Below, piece after piece: positions 1 to 8,614 of a stretch of DNA of 43,815 nt; position 1 is the stretch's first letter; each line of letters starts with the position of its first letter. The stretch spans positions 1-43,815 of the forward strand of contig CAZDDI010000035.1 in assembly GCA_964504195.1 (NCBI GenBank), written 5' to 3'. Under the pieces are notes generated by a model. It saw only the letters and a list, made by a program, of their open reading frames with translations, was not told where the DNA came from and made no database searches. Source of the stretch: CAZDDI01 sp964504195 (lineage in GTDB: Bacteria > Chloroflexota > Anaerolineae > B4-G1 > SLSP01). The position numbers and the translations under genes are program-made.

Positions 1-483
1 CTCGGCGCTGGCGACGAATTGACCAAAGTCAAAACCATTTCAGCGAATGGTCAGATATTTGACTCAAATTGCTACCCGTCCACCAGAATGCTTATAGGAC
101 ACGGATTTGCACGGATTTTATGGATAAGAACCAGAAAAAATTCGTGTGACCCCTAAAATCCGTTTCCTGAATTTCTGAATTAGCCCAGGTGACAACTTGA
201 ATTACATTTAATATAGACTCGGCAGGTTTCAAGGCCTTGAGTCTACAAAACGTCGTTATTTACCGGTAAAATACTACTCAATCCAATTTGGACGCAACCT
301 GCCAGGTCTTAACTTAACGACATTGTCGGATAGCTGCTTAGCCGCTCTGTGAACCAGAGAAACGCCTCAAGGCGTTACTGCAGCGCTTAAGACGAGCATC
401 TCTGTCATCATAGCACGGAAGCCAGAGAAAGCAATTAGCAAGGCTAACTATTTCCTGTGACGTTTGTCATATAACTTTATGTG
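1..483. other. gene-free left edge with repeats
   Basis: I see no credible gene before the glgC promoter. Positions about 97-173 hold an imperfect inverted repeat of the ACACGGATTTGCACGGATT type, closing with AAAATCCGT. Positions 212-328 hold a copy of repeat family A. Positions 361-376 form a small perfect hairpin (AACGCC / GGCGTT). The rest is unassigned. Confidence 0.6.
212..328 (+). repeat. repeat family A, copy 1
   Basis: Near full-length copy of a MITE-like element. It has the family core TTGAGTCTACAAAACGTC followed by ACCGGTAAAATACTAC, and ends with AACCTGCCAGGTCTTAAC plus TTAACGACATTG. Very similar copies lie at 38157-38283 (same orientation) and 23142-23243 (opposite orientation). 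Confidence 0.8.
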
Positions 484-484
484 G

Positions 485-512
485 TTTGCATCTGCCCCAC
501 TATCGCTATAAT
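485..512 (+). promoter_or_regulatory. glgC promoter
   Basis: Boxes TTTGCA (485-490) and a consensus TATAAT (507-512) are separated by 16 bp, about 70 bp before the start codon. The -35 box matches four of six consensus bases. Position and the perfect -10 support it; there is no other evidence. Confidence 0.5.
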
Positions 513-583
513 TAGAAATAGAGTTTACAAGGGGATGTTTTGCTCGCGTTTCACACAAATCTTCATTACTTTAGGAGGTCCGC

Positions 584-1849
584 ATGCCAACGATTTCGAT
601 GCAGAACGTGTTAGGCGTGGTTTTGGGTGGAGGAGCCGGAACGCGGTTGTATCCATTGACCAAGCTGCGTGCCAAGCCGGCGGTGCCATTGGCCGGCCAT
701 TATCGGCTTATTGATATTCCCCTCAGCAATTGCATCCATTCCGGTATCAACCGTGTTTACGTCTTGACTCAATTCAATTCCGCTTCGTTGCACCGGCACA
801 TTTCACGTAGTTACCAGTTCGACCGTTTCTCGAACGGGTGGGTACACATCCTGGCCGCCGAGCAGACGCCGCTCAGTAGTGCCTGGTATCAAGGTACTGC
901 GGATGCATTGCGTAAGCAGCTGTTCCAAATCCAAGCGGCACGTCCCACTGAAGTAGTGATTCTCTCCGGCGACCATCTCTATCGCATGAACTATGCCAAG
1001 TTTGTGCAATTTCACCGGGAGCACCAGGCTGATGTTACGATTGCTGTCAAGCCGGTTGATGCCGAAGAAGCCTCGCGTTTCGGCATTTTGCAAGCAGATG
1101 GAGATGGGCGCATTCACCTCTTCTGCGAAAAACCGCCGGCACCTGATTTGCCCGGTTTGGAGAGTCTCGAAGGTGACAAGCCTTACATGGCTTCAATGGG
1201 CATCTATGTCTTCAATACGCCTTTGCTGGTAGATATTCTCAAGGCTGAGACCGGCTCCGATTTCGGTAAGCACATCATCCCTTCCGCCATCGAAAAAGAA
1301 CTTCGTGTTTTTGCTTATCCCTTTGAAGGGTTTTGGGAGGACATCGGAACGATTAGTTCTTTTTACGATGTCAACCTGGACTTAGGGCGTGTACATCCCT
1401 CCTTTGATCTCTTTGATAGTGAATGGCCGATTTACACGCGCTCGCGCTACTTGCCCGGTAGTTGGGTGATGGAATGCGATATGGCCGAGGTGCTGATGGC
1501 GCCTGGCTGTTTAATCTACGGCGCAGACCTCACCGAGAGTGTAATTGGCTTGCGCAGTGTGATCTCGCGGGGCGCGCGTTTAACGCGGGTGGTGATGATG
1601 GGCGGCGATTATTACGAGCCACCTAACGAGAAGGAGCAGAACATACGCATGGGGTTGCCTGCGATTGGCGTGGGTGAGAGTTCGGTTATCGAGGGCGCGA
1701 TTCTGGACAAGAATGTGCGTATTGGGCGCAACGTTGTTATTCGCAATCACGCCGGAATGCCCGACGAGGATAATGATAGCTACGTCGTGCGTGATGGTAT
1801 TGTTGTGGTGCCCAAGAACGCTACTATTCCCGACGGAACCGTGATTTAA
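584..1849 (+). CDS. glgC: glucose-1-phosphate adenylyltransferase
   Basis: Makes ADP-glucose from ATP and glucose 1-phosphate, the committed step of bacterial glycogen synthesis. The 421 residues match the family's usual length of about 400-430. The nucleotidyltransferase signature GGGAGTRLYPLT is at 15-26, followed by the effector/substrate region KPAVPLAGHYRLIDIPLSN (31-49), GTADAL (104-109), the GDHLYRM metal/product motif (129-135), EKP at 182-184 and the left-handed beta-helix C-terminus. The start follows an AGGAGGT site at 573-579. No other glycogen gene is adjacent, although a GH13 amylase lies about 18 kb downstream. Assignment to GlgC rather than GlgD is favoured by the intact nucleotide-binding and GDH motifs. 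Confidence 0.95.
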   Translation: MPTISMQNVLGVVLGGGAGTRLYPLTKLRAKPAVPLAGHYRLIDIPLSNCIHSGINRVYVLTQFNSASLHRHISRSYQFDRFSNGWVHILAAEQTPLSSAWYQGTADALRKQLFQIQAARPTEVVILSGDHLYRMNYAKFVQFHREHQADVTIAVKPVDAEEASRFGILQADGDGRIHLFCEKPPAPDLPGLESLEGDKPYMASMGIYVFNTPLLVDILKAETGSDFGKHIIPSAIEKELRVFAYPFEGFWEDIGTISSFYDVNLDLGRVHPSFDLFDSEWPIYTRSRYLPGSWVMECDMAEVLMAPGCLIYGADLTESVIGLRSVISRGARLTRVVMMGGDYYEPPNEKEQNIRMGLPAIGVGESSVIEGAILDKNVRIGRNVVIRNHAGMPDEDNDSYVVRDGIVVVPKNATIPDGTVI

Positions 1850-1863
1850 CAGTAGTTATGCGG

Positions 1864-1891
1864 TTGCGTTAATATCCGGTTATGATACAAT
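1864..1891 (+). promoter_or_regulatory. probable promoter of the P-type ATPase gene
   Basis: TTGCGT (1864-1869) and TACAAT (1886-1891) are separated by 16 bp, about 100 bp before the start codon at 1990. It is supported only by consensus match and position. Confidence 0.4.
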
Positions 1892-1989
1892 CAGCCCGGT
1901 TTGATGTGTAACTCGGTAGGTTTCAGGCACTTACCAAGGTGAGATTTCTTGTCCCTTGATGTCTGCATATCTTTATTGGTGGAGGTTGT

Positions 1990-4797
1990 ATGAGCGAGAC
2001 CGTGAAACCCTGGCATGCGCTGACGATTGAGGATGCCCTGCAAACGCTAGGTTCTGATGCTGAGCAGGGCTTGTCGGCTGCGGAAGCAGCGCGCCGTATT
2101 AAGCAGTACGGATATAACGAATTGCAAGAGCGCCCTGGTACTCCCCTGTGGCGGCGGATTCTGGATCAACTAGGCGATTTTATCGTGTTGATTCTGATCG
2201 GTGCAGCAGTGATTTCCGCGCTGCTGGGTGACTGGATTGAGGCGGTTGTGATCATGGCGATTGTAGTGTTGAACACGACCATCGGAGTGGTGCAGGAGAG
2301 CAAGGCCGAGGAAGCTCTTGAAGCCCTCAAAAAGATGGCTGCGCCGGAGGCCCGTACGATTCGGGATGGGCGACACAGCACGATTCCCTCGCGGGAGCTG
2401 GTTCCTGGTGACATTGTGGTGTTGGATGCGGGTAACATCATCCCCGCCGACGTGCGCTTGCTGGAGAGTATCAACCTTAAGGTGGAGGAGGCTTCGCTGA
2501 CCGGCGAATCGTTGCCGGTCAACAAGCGCGCGGCACTCACTTTGCCGTCGGACGCGGGCCTGGGCGACCGGCAGAATAGCGCCTACATGAGTACGATGGT
2601 CAGCTACGGGCGCGGTACAGGTCTGGTGGTGGGGACCGGTATGGGGACAGAGATTGGACACATTGCCGAGATGATCCAGTCGGTCGAGGAAGAAGAAACG
2701 CCCTTGCAGCGCAAGCTCAATGAGTTGGGCAAGACGCTCGGCATCGCTTGTCTGGCCGTCTGTTTCATCGTCTTTGCGGTGGGCATGGGCCGGGTGTTGC
2801 TTGGCGCGACGCCGCTCGAAGTTGGCGAGACGTTGCTTGATAGAGCGGTGGGCCTCTTTATGATTGCTGTGAGCCTGGCGATTGCGGCTGTGCCGGAAGG
2901 TTTGGCTGCCGTCGTTACGATCTGCCTGGCCTTGGGGATGCAGGAGATGGTCAAGCGCCACGCACTGATCCGGCGTTTACCGGCAGTCGAGACGCTCGGT
3001 TCGGCGACCGTTATATGTTCTGACAAAACTGGCACGCTTACCCAGAACCAGATGACAGTGACGCGGATATCGGTGATGGGTCACGAGTATACTGTCAGTG
3101 GTGGTGGCTATAATCCGCAGGGTGAGTTCCTTGAAGATGGACGGCCCGTCGAACCACGGACGCACCGTTTGTTGAATCAGGTTTTGTGGGCCGGTGGGCT
3201 GTGCAATGATGCGCTGCTCGAAGCGCTGCCCGATAAAGCCTATCGCATCATCGGCGACCCCACCGAGGGCGCGTTGACAGTAGCGGCAGAGAAGGCCGGA
3301 TACACGCGTACCGCGCTGGCGGAACAGTTCCCCCGTGTCGCTGAATTGCCTTTCGATTCTGATCGTAAGCGCATGACCACTTTCCACGACCTCAGCGCCG
3401 CCGGCAAGGATGCCGAGGCCCTGGGGCTGGGGGACGCGCAGTTGATCGGTATCGTCAAGGGTGCGCCGGACATTGTGTTGGAGCATTGTACTCATGTGCA
3501 GTCTCCTACTGGCCCGGTTCCCCTCACGCCGGAGTTATACCAGCGTATCCGCAGCGCGAATACGGACATGGCCGGGCAGGCGTTGCGCGTCCTGGCGATG
3601 GCCTATCGCCTGTATCCCGCCCTGCCCGAAGAGATCACACCGGAGACTGTGGAGACTGACCTGGTCTACATTGGCCTGCAGGGTATGATTGACCCGGCTC
3701 GCCCAGAGGTCCTCCCGGCGATTCGTAAGGCACGTGGCGCGGGTCTGCGCACGATTATGATCACCGGCGATTATGAGGTGACGGCGGGGGCGATTGCTAC
3801 CGAGATCGGCGTGTTGCGCCCTGGGGGGCGCGTTGTTTCCGGTCAAGAGCTGGAAATGACGAGCGATGCTGATTTGCAGGTTATGATTGAGGATGTGGAT
3901 GTGTTTGCGCGTGTTTCGCCGAACCACAAGGTGCGCATTGTCGAGGCGTTGCGTGCGAACGGGCATGTTGTGGCGATGACCGGTGACGGCGTCAACGATG
4001 CTCCTTCGCTCAAGCGCGCCGACATTGGCATTGCGATGGGTATCACCGGTACGGATGTCTCCAAGCAAACCGCCGATATGGTGCTGACCGACGACAACTA
4101 TGCCTCCATCGTCAGCGCCATCGAGCAGGGGCGCATCATCTACTCCAACATCCGCAAGTTCGTCTATTTCCTGATTTCTTGTAACATGGCTGAGATTGCC
4201 ATCATCTTCATTGCCACGTTGCTGGGGTGGCCTAGCCCGCTTTCGGTCATCCAACTGTTGTGGCTCAATCTGCTCAGCGATGGTGCGCCGGCCCTGGCGC
4301 TGGGATTGGAGAAGGGCGATCCGGATCTCATGCAGCGTCCGCCCCGGCCTCCCAAAGAGCCGGTCATCAACCGCGAGATGCTTATCGGTGTGATTGTGCA
4401 GACCTGCGCGATCACCTTTGCGGTGTTGTTGGCTTACTGGCGGGGTATGGTGCATTTCTCGGTCGAAATGGGCACTGATCCGGTCAAGACTGCGCAAAGT
4501 ATGGCTTTTGTGACGCTCTTGTTTTCGGAGCTCTTCCGCGCATATACGGCGCGCTCTGAGCGCTATCCGTTGTTAAAGTTGGGGCTGTTTTCCAACAAAT
4601 GGATGCAGTATGCCGTGGGCTTCTCGGTAATCATGGCGCTGGTGGTGGTGTATGTGCCGTTCTTCCAGCCGATCTTTGATACTATTCCGCTGGAATTGGA
4701 TGAGTGGCTGGAGATGACGCCGTTGTTCCTGCTGCCCTCGGTGGTAGCGGAGATTCACAAGGCGATTCTGGTCTGGTGGGAGCGGCGGAACAGCTAA
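1990..4797 (+). CDS. P2A-type calcium-transporting ATPase (SERCA-like)
   Basis: ATP-driven cation pump in the cytoplasmic membrane, most likely exporting Ca2+. At 935 residues it has all P-type hallmarks: actuator TGES at 171-174, phosphorylation site DKTGT with D345, and hinge GDGVND with D666. The ion-site residues of SERCA are present by motif alignment: E303 in PEGL of M4, N732 and E735 in M5, N760 and D764 in M6 (NLLSD, with Ser for the usual Thr), and E847 in M8. That pattern covers both Ca2+ sites and argues against a plain PMCA, H+ or Na+/K+ pump. Ten membrane segments are expected. It is a single-gene unit that converges on the PBP gene at a shared terminator. Ca2+ specificity is inferred from the residues; Mn2+ is possible. 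Confidence 0.93.
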   Translation: MSETVKPWHALTIEDALQTLGSDAEQGLSAAEAARRIKQYGYNELQERPGTPLWRRILDQLGDFIVLILIGAAVISALLGDWIEAVVIMAIVVLNTTIGVVQESKAEEALEALKKMAAPEARTIRDGRHSTIPSRELVPGDIVVLDAGNIIPADVRLLESINLKVEEASLTGESLPVNKRAALTLPSDAGLGDRQNSAYMSTMVSYGRGTGLVVGTGMGTEIGHIAEMIQSVEEEETPLQRKLNELGKTLGIACLAVCFIVFAVGMGRVLLGATPLEVGETLLDRAVGLFMIAVSLAIAAVPEGLAAVVTICLALGMQEMVKRHALIRRLPAVETLGSATVICSDKTGTLTQNQMTVTRISVMGHEYTVSGGGYNPQGEFLEDGRPVEPRTHRLLNQVLWAGGLCNDALLEALPDKAYRIIGDPTEGALTVAAEKAGYTRTALAEQFPRVAELPFDSDRKRMTTFHDLSAAGKDAEALGLGDAQLIGIVKGAPDIVLEHCTHVQSPTGPVPLTPELYQRIRSANTDMAGQALRVLAMAYRLYPALPEEITPETVETDLVYIGLQGMIDPARPEVLPAIRKARGAGLRTIMITGDYEVTAGAIATEIGVLRPGGRVVSGQELEMTSDADLQVMIEDVDVFARVSPNHKVRIVEALRANGHVVAMTGDGVNDAPSLKRADIGIAMGITGTDVSKQTADMVLTDDNYASIVSAIEQGRIIYSNIRKFVYFLISCNMAEIAIIFIATLLGWPSPLSVIQLLWLNLLSDGAPALALGLEKGDPDLMQRPPRPPKEPVINREMLIGVIVQTCAITFAVLLAYWRGMVHFSVEMGTDPVKTAQSMAFVTLLFSELFRAYTARSERYPLLKLGLFSNKWMQYAVGFSVIMALVVVYVPFFQPIFDTIPLELDEWLEMTPLFLLPSVVAEIHKAILVWWERRNS

Positions 4798-4888
4798 TCA
4801 AAGTTGTGTTTGTATGCTAAATCTTGCGAAAAAGCGGTTTGTGTAGCTGCTTTGTGAGCCTGAATACCAGAAGGCGTTCCCAATGTCA

Positions 4889-5011
4889 TCAAGTTAATAC
4901 CAGGTAGGTTTTGCTAAGACTGTGTGTGCTCGCGTGTTCCAGGTGAATAAGGGGCCGTTGTAGCGTCAAGATTTCAAACCTGCCAGGTCTATGTGCTCAA
5001 CTTAATGACGT
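4889..5011. repeat. repeat family A, copy 2 (degenerate)
   Basis: A diverged copy between the convergent ATPase and PBP genes. ATGTCATCAAGTTAA at the left and AAACCTGCCAGGTCTATG plus CTTAATGACGTT at the right match the family ends. The middle is largely unlike the other copies. Confidence 0.6.
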
Positions 5012-5033
5012 TGAAGGCGTTACACAGTGATAT

Positions 5034-5065
5034 AAAAGCGGGAATCCATCTGGATTCCCGCTTTT
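5034..5065. terminator. bidirectional terminator between ATPase and PBP genes
   Basis: A perfect 14-bp stem (5034-5047 with 5052-5065) and a four-base loop. A-rich and T-rich flanks let it work in both directions, so it can end both convergent transcripts. Confidence 0.85.
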
Positions 5066-5086
5066 AGTGTAGCTACACTTTTTAGA

Positions 5087-8000
5087 TTACGGATTTGTTA
5101 CACGTGGTACAACCCGGATAGTAACCGGCTCGGTTTCAGTGCGATTGCCCGCTGCATCGTACACTACTACACGGAAGCGATATGTTCCTGGCGTTTCTAG
5201 CTTCCAGTTGATATTAAACGGCGCCATGGTCCGCACGTTAAAGGGCGTTGCCTCATCGTTCTTGTAAAATTCTACGCGGCCGATAGAATAAACATCTCTG
5301 ATTTCCGCGTTGATATTGACCCACTCATCGAACCCGTAAGTATATGCTGAGCCTTCTGTGGGATAGGTCAGATCTACGCGGGGGGGGGTGTTATCTATCG
5401 TAAGCTGAATGGGATATTGGCGCACACTTTGATCGTGCCCGACGACTTGTAACTGCAATGTGTAGAGACCGTCGGACAGTCCGGTTGTGTCAAGGAATTC
5501 CAGCACATTCTGGTCTACTTGATTGCCGTGATCCGGCCCGATTTGCGTCCATTCGGTGGGATTCATTCCCCGACCTAGCACCAGCCTGTAGAAAGCGAAT
5601 TCGCCCCCACGGGCATTACCGATGATGGGCGTTACCCCTCTGATGTAAGAATAGGTAGTTGGGGAAATGATAGCCACCTCTGCTCCGCTAAGATTAGGGC
5701 CATAGACGGTATCGTACTCCATTGGGGGCACTGGTCGGCGACGATCTTCAGGGAGACTGTTGAGCCAGTCTTGCGCTTCTGGCGGGTAAATCTCGAACAC
5801 CCGCTCTTCAATCAGTTCAATAGGTGTGTAGATGGTCGCTAGATTGCCTGTTTCGCGGTTCACCAGGAAGAGCTGGTGCATTCGATCCACTTCTTGTGGC
5901 TCGGTGCCGGGGATCATAATCTCCGTACGTACCGGGCAATGTCCGTTGGGTTTGAGGCCAGAAAGCGCACAGACCTGCACTTCAATTAGCTCATTTGGGC
6001 GGGTGAAGGGGACGTGTGCTTCTTGGAGGTGGGCATATTCCATGACTGCATGCCAGATATACGATGCCCCATACGCGCCAGTGGTGCTGACCATATAATT
6101 ATCAGCTTGCGTGTTTCCCATCCAGACCCCAGTGACGTATTGCGGCGTGTAGCCTACGGTCCAGTTGTCGGTGAAGTTGTTGGTGGTGCCGGTTTTGGCT
6201 GCCGCCGGGCGGTAGTCGGCTAATTCCAGTGAGTTCGGTGATCCGAACCCCGGAATGCGCGCTTGTCTGTCGGAGAGGATGTCTGTAATCAAATAGGCCA
6301 GGCGCGATTCCAGGATTTGACGTGCTTCGGGTTGGTCATACTGATACAGCACAGTGCCGTTGCGGTCTTCTACTCGTAGGATGGCGACGGGATCGAGTTC
6401 GCGGAAGCCGGGACGTAGGCGTTCTTGTGGAATCGGCGCGCCATACATCACCCCGTTATTGTCGAATACGCTGAAAGCATAGGTCATATCGAGTAGACGT
6501 ACTTCGCCGCCACCCAGGGTGAGGCTCAAACCGTAGTGTTGCAGGCCGCGATCCAGCGAATTGATGCCCATTTGGTGCGCCGTGCGCAGTACATTATCTA
6601 TTCCGGCGACGGACATCGCTTCGACAGCAGGGATGTTGAGTGAGCGCGCTAATGCAGCCCGCATACCCACTGGGCCGCTGTAATTGCGGCTGTAGTTTTC
6701 TGGTACATACGGAGGCATGCCCGGCCCTTGCTCAAAGGCTTTTCGCACATCAAGGAACATATACGCGGCATTATGGCCTTGTGCGAGCATGGTGACGTAA
6801 GTGAAGGGCTTGAAGGCCGAACCCGGTTGCCGTAACCCGTCGGCGGCAACGTTAAACTTGCCGTTGATTTCCTCATTCCAATAGTCGGCGCTACCTAACA
6901 TCGCGACGATTTCGCCGGTGGTGGGGCGTATCACCACCACGGCTGCGTTATGGACATTGTAATCGTTACCGATGCGGCTGGCAGGTACTGCGGGGAGGTG
7001 TTGCGCGGCTTGGCAGCCTTGTGCTAAGGCTTCCGGGATCACTACATCGGGTAGCTCGCCGCCCAGGATCCGCAGATAGGCAGTGGTGACGCATTCCGTC
7101 TGCCGTTGCAAGTCCAGGTCTAGCGTGGTGTAGACGCGCAACCCACCGCCGGCGACGCGCTCTGAACCATACCATTGCTCCAGTTGTCGCCGTACATACA
7201 TCGAGAAATGCGGTGCCGTAATATCGAAGCGTTGGCTGCTGACAGCCAATTGCCACGTCTCAGCGCGGGCGACCTGTGCTTGCGCGGGTGTAATACACCC
7301 CTCAATGACCATCGCGGTTAGTACCAGGTCGCGGCGTTCCATGGCTTCTGTTGGCATGTCGAAGGGGTTTATCAACGGGGACTGGGGCACAGCCGCCAGT
7401 GTCGCTGCTTCAGAAATCGTCAACTGGCTGGCCGATTTGCCGAAGTAGGTGCGTGCTGCTGCATCAATACCGTAAGCCAGATTGCCGTAGAAGTTGGTAT
7501 TGAGGTACCATTCTAAAATTTCCTCTTTTTCGTAAAGTCGTGTTAGCTCCAACGCGATGAGCACTTCCTTGACTTTGCGACCATAGTCTTGCTCAAAGCG
7601 TTCCTCCAGCGGGATGACGGAGTTTTTGACTACCTGTTGGGTGATTGAAGAACCACCCTGAACGGGAAGTCCGCGCAAGTTGTTCACGAAAGCGCGGGTC
7701 AACCCGCGTGGGTTGATGCCAGGATTTGTCCAGAATGTGCGATCCTCGCTGGCGACGGTGGCGCAGTAAACATGTTCCGGTAGCGTGCTCAGCGCCACCC
7801 AGTTGCGATCACCAGCGTTGGGATCTATCATCTCGTAAAGCAGATTGCCCTGGTTGTCGTAGATTTTGGTCGTCTCGAAACTTTGTACTGAGATAGTTTC
7901 AACTTCTTCGGGCGTGGGCAGATCGGTCGTGAAGTACGAATAGCCCGCTGCCGCTGCGCCTACCCCCAGTCCTATCAGTACTCCAGAGCTTAACAGTGAG

Positions 8001-8134
8001 ATTATCACTATCAGAACGACCACGCGCAGTACTAGATTGGAACCGGTACGACTGCGTAACCGACGGCGATCACGATTTTTCACAATGAGCGTGCGCAATA
8101 GGCGCACTGGCGTCTTTTTGGAATTGTTGACCAT
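5087..8134 (-). CDS. class A penicillin-binding protein (PBP1A/1C-like)
   Basis: Bifunctional peptidoglycan glycosyltransferase and DD-transpeptidase anchored in the cytoplasmic membrane. A basic N-terminus precedes one membrane segment at about 34-66. The GT51 domain follows, with catalytic E130 in ASEDRTFW and GGSSITQQ at 160-167. The transpeptidase has SAFK (S439-K442), SLN (498-500) and KTGT (647-650). A cysteine-containing linker (LSGLKPNGHCP) precedes roughly 200 extra residues that look like two beta-sandwich/Ig-like domains (about 820-1015), as in PBP1C-like proteins, probably for wall binding or protein contacts. Length 1015 exceeds the typical 700-850 because of these domains. The start is preceded by AGGAAAGGA. 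A run of nine C/G (5390-5398) lies inside the gene. Confidence 0.95.
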   Translation of the reverse strand: MVNNSKKTPVRLLRTLIVKNRDRRRLRSRTGSNLVLRVVVLIVIISLLSSGVLIGLGVGAAAAGYSYFTTDLPTPEEVETISVQSFETTKIYDNQGNLLYEMIDPNAGDRNWVALSTLPEHVYCATVASEDRTFWTNPGINPRGLTRAFVNNLRGLPVQGGSSITQQVVKNSVIPLEERFEQDYGRKVKEVLIALELTRLYEKEEILEWYLNTNFYGNLAYGIDAAARTYFGKSASQLTISEAATLAAVPQSPLINPFDMPTEAMERRDLVLTAMVIEGCITPAQAQVARAETWQLAVSSQRFDITAPHFSMYVRRQLEQWYGSERVAGGGLRVYTTLDLDLQRQTECVTTAYLRILGGELPDVVIPEALAQGCQAAQHLPAVPASRIGNDYNVHNAAVVVIRPTTGEIVAMLGSADYWNEEINGKFNVAADGLRQPGSAFKPFTYVTMLAQGHNAAYMFLDVRKAFEQGPGMPPYVPENYSRNYSGPVGMRAALARSLNIPAVEAMSVAGIDNVLRTAHQMGINSLDRGLQHYGLSLTLGGGEVRLLDMTYAFSVFDNNGVMYGAPIPQERLRPGFRELDPVAILRVEDRNGTVLYQYDQPEARQILESRLAYLITDILSDRQARIPGFGSPNSLELADYRPAAAKTGTTNNFTDNWTVGYTPQYVTGVWMGNTQADNYMVSTTGAYGASYIWHAVMEYAHLQEAHVPFTRPNELIEVQVCALSGLKPNGHCPVRTEIMIPGTEPQEVDRMHQLFLVNRETGNLATIYTPIELIEERVFEIYPPEAQDWLNSLPEDRRRPVPPMEYDTVYGPNLSGAEVAIISPTTYSYIRGVTPIIGNARGGEFAFYRLVLGRGMNPTEWTQIGPDHGNQVDQNVLEFLDTTGLSDGLYTLQLQVVGHDQSVRQYPIQLTIDNTPPRVDLTYPTEGSAYTYGFDEWVNINAEIRDVYSIGRVEFYKNDEATPFNVRTMAPFNINWKLETPGTYRFRVVVYDAAGNRTETEPVTIRVVPRVTNP

Positions 8135-8203
8135 AAAACTCTATTCCTTTCCTCAAAACAAAACCGCGCAACGCGCGTATTTCTTTGCCAACATACTGCC
8201 CCT

Positions 8204-8231
8204 ATTATGCCCAGCTCTTGGATTTTGGCAA
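8204..8231 (-). promoter_or_regulatory. promoter of the PBP gene
   Basis: On the minus strand TTGCCA (8226-8231) and CATAAT (8204-8209) are separated by 16 bp, giving a leader of about 60 nt to the start at 8134. Confidence 0.55.
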
Positions 8232-8260
8232 GAAAGCCCCGATAAGTAGTTTTTTTGCAG

Positions 8261-8541
8261 TATCGCAAACCTAACCCTGTAGGATGCTCAAAACACGCCT
8301 ATTGCCGGCTTGGACAGGGGCGACTTTTGCGCGATTGCCATCAAAGGCAATGCCATAGGGCAACCGGGAGAGGCTTCGGCAGGTTCAGGCTTCGACAGGC
8401 TCAGCCACCAGGCTTCTCCGGTGACTGAGCCTGTCGAAGGCCTCTGCACTCATCAAAGGCCGTACCGCAAACCTAACCCTGTAGGATGCTCAAAACCCGC
8501 CTATTGCCGGCTTTGACAGGGCGACTTTTGCGCGATTGCGT
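8261..8541 (+). repeat. repeat family B, about 1.4 tandem units
   Basis: Two near-identical stretches of about 80 bp (8261-8340 and 8462-8541), each beginning CGCAAACCTAACCCTGTAGG and ending TTTTGCGCGATTGC, lie 201 bp apart. The spacer carries a near-perfect inverted repeat of about 27 bp built on CTTCGACAGGCTCAG. The same 200-bp unit occurs inverted at 43616-43815. This explains most of the gene-free interval 8135-8614. Confidence 0.85.
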
Positions 8542-8559
8542 TTTTTGGGCCTTTTCTGC

Positions 8560-8587
8560 TTGACGAATTCATAATATCCGTTAGAAT
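8560..8587 (+). promoter_or_regulatory. ffh promoter
   Basis: TTGACG (8560-8565) and TAGAAT (8582-8587) with a 16-bp spacer. The start codon at 8615 leaves a leader of only about 20 nt, with GAGG at 8601-8604 as ribosome site. Confidence 0.65.
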
Positions 8588-8614
8588 GTAGACATTGAAT
8601 GAGGCCGAAGCACA

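Noticed and set aside
481..714. Short frame overlapping the glgC start
   Set aside because: It contains the glgC promoter and ribosome site and runs into glgC in another frame.
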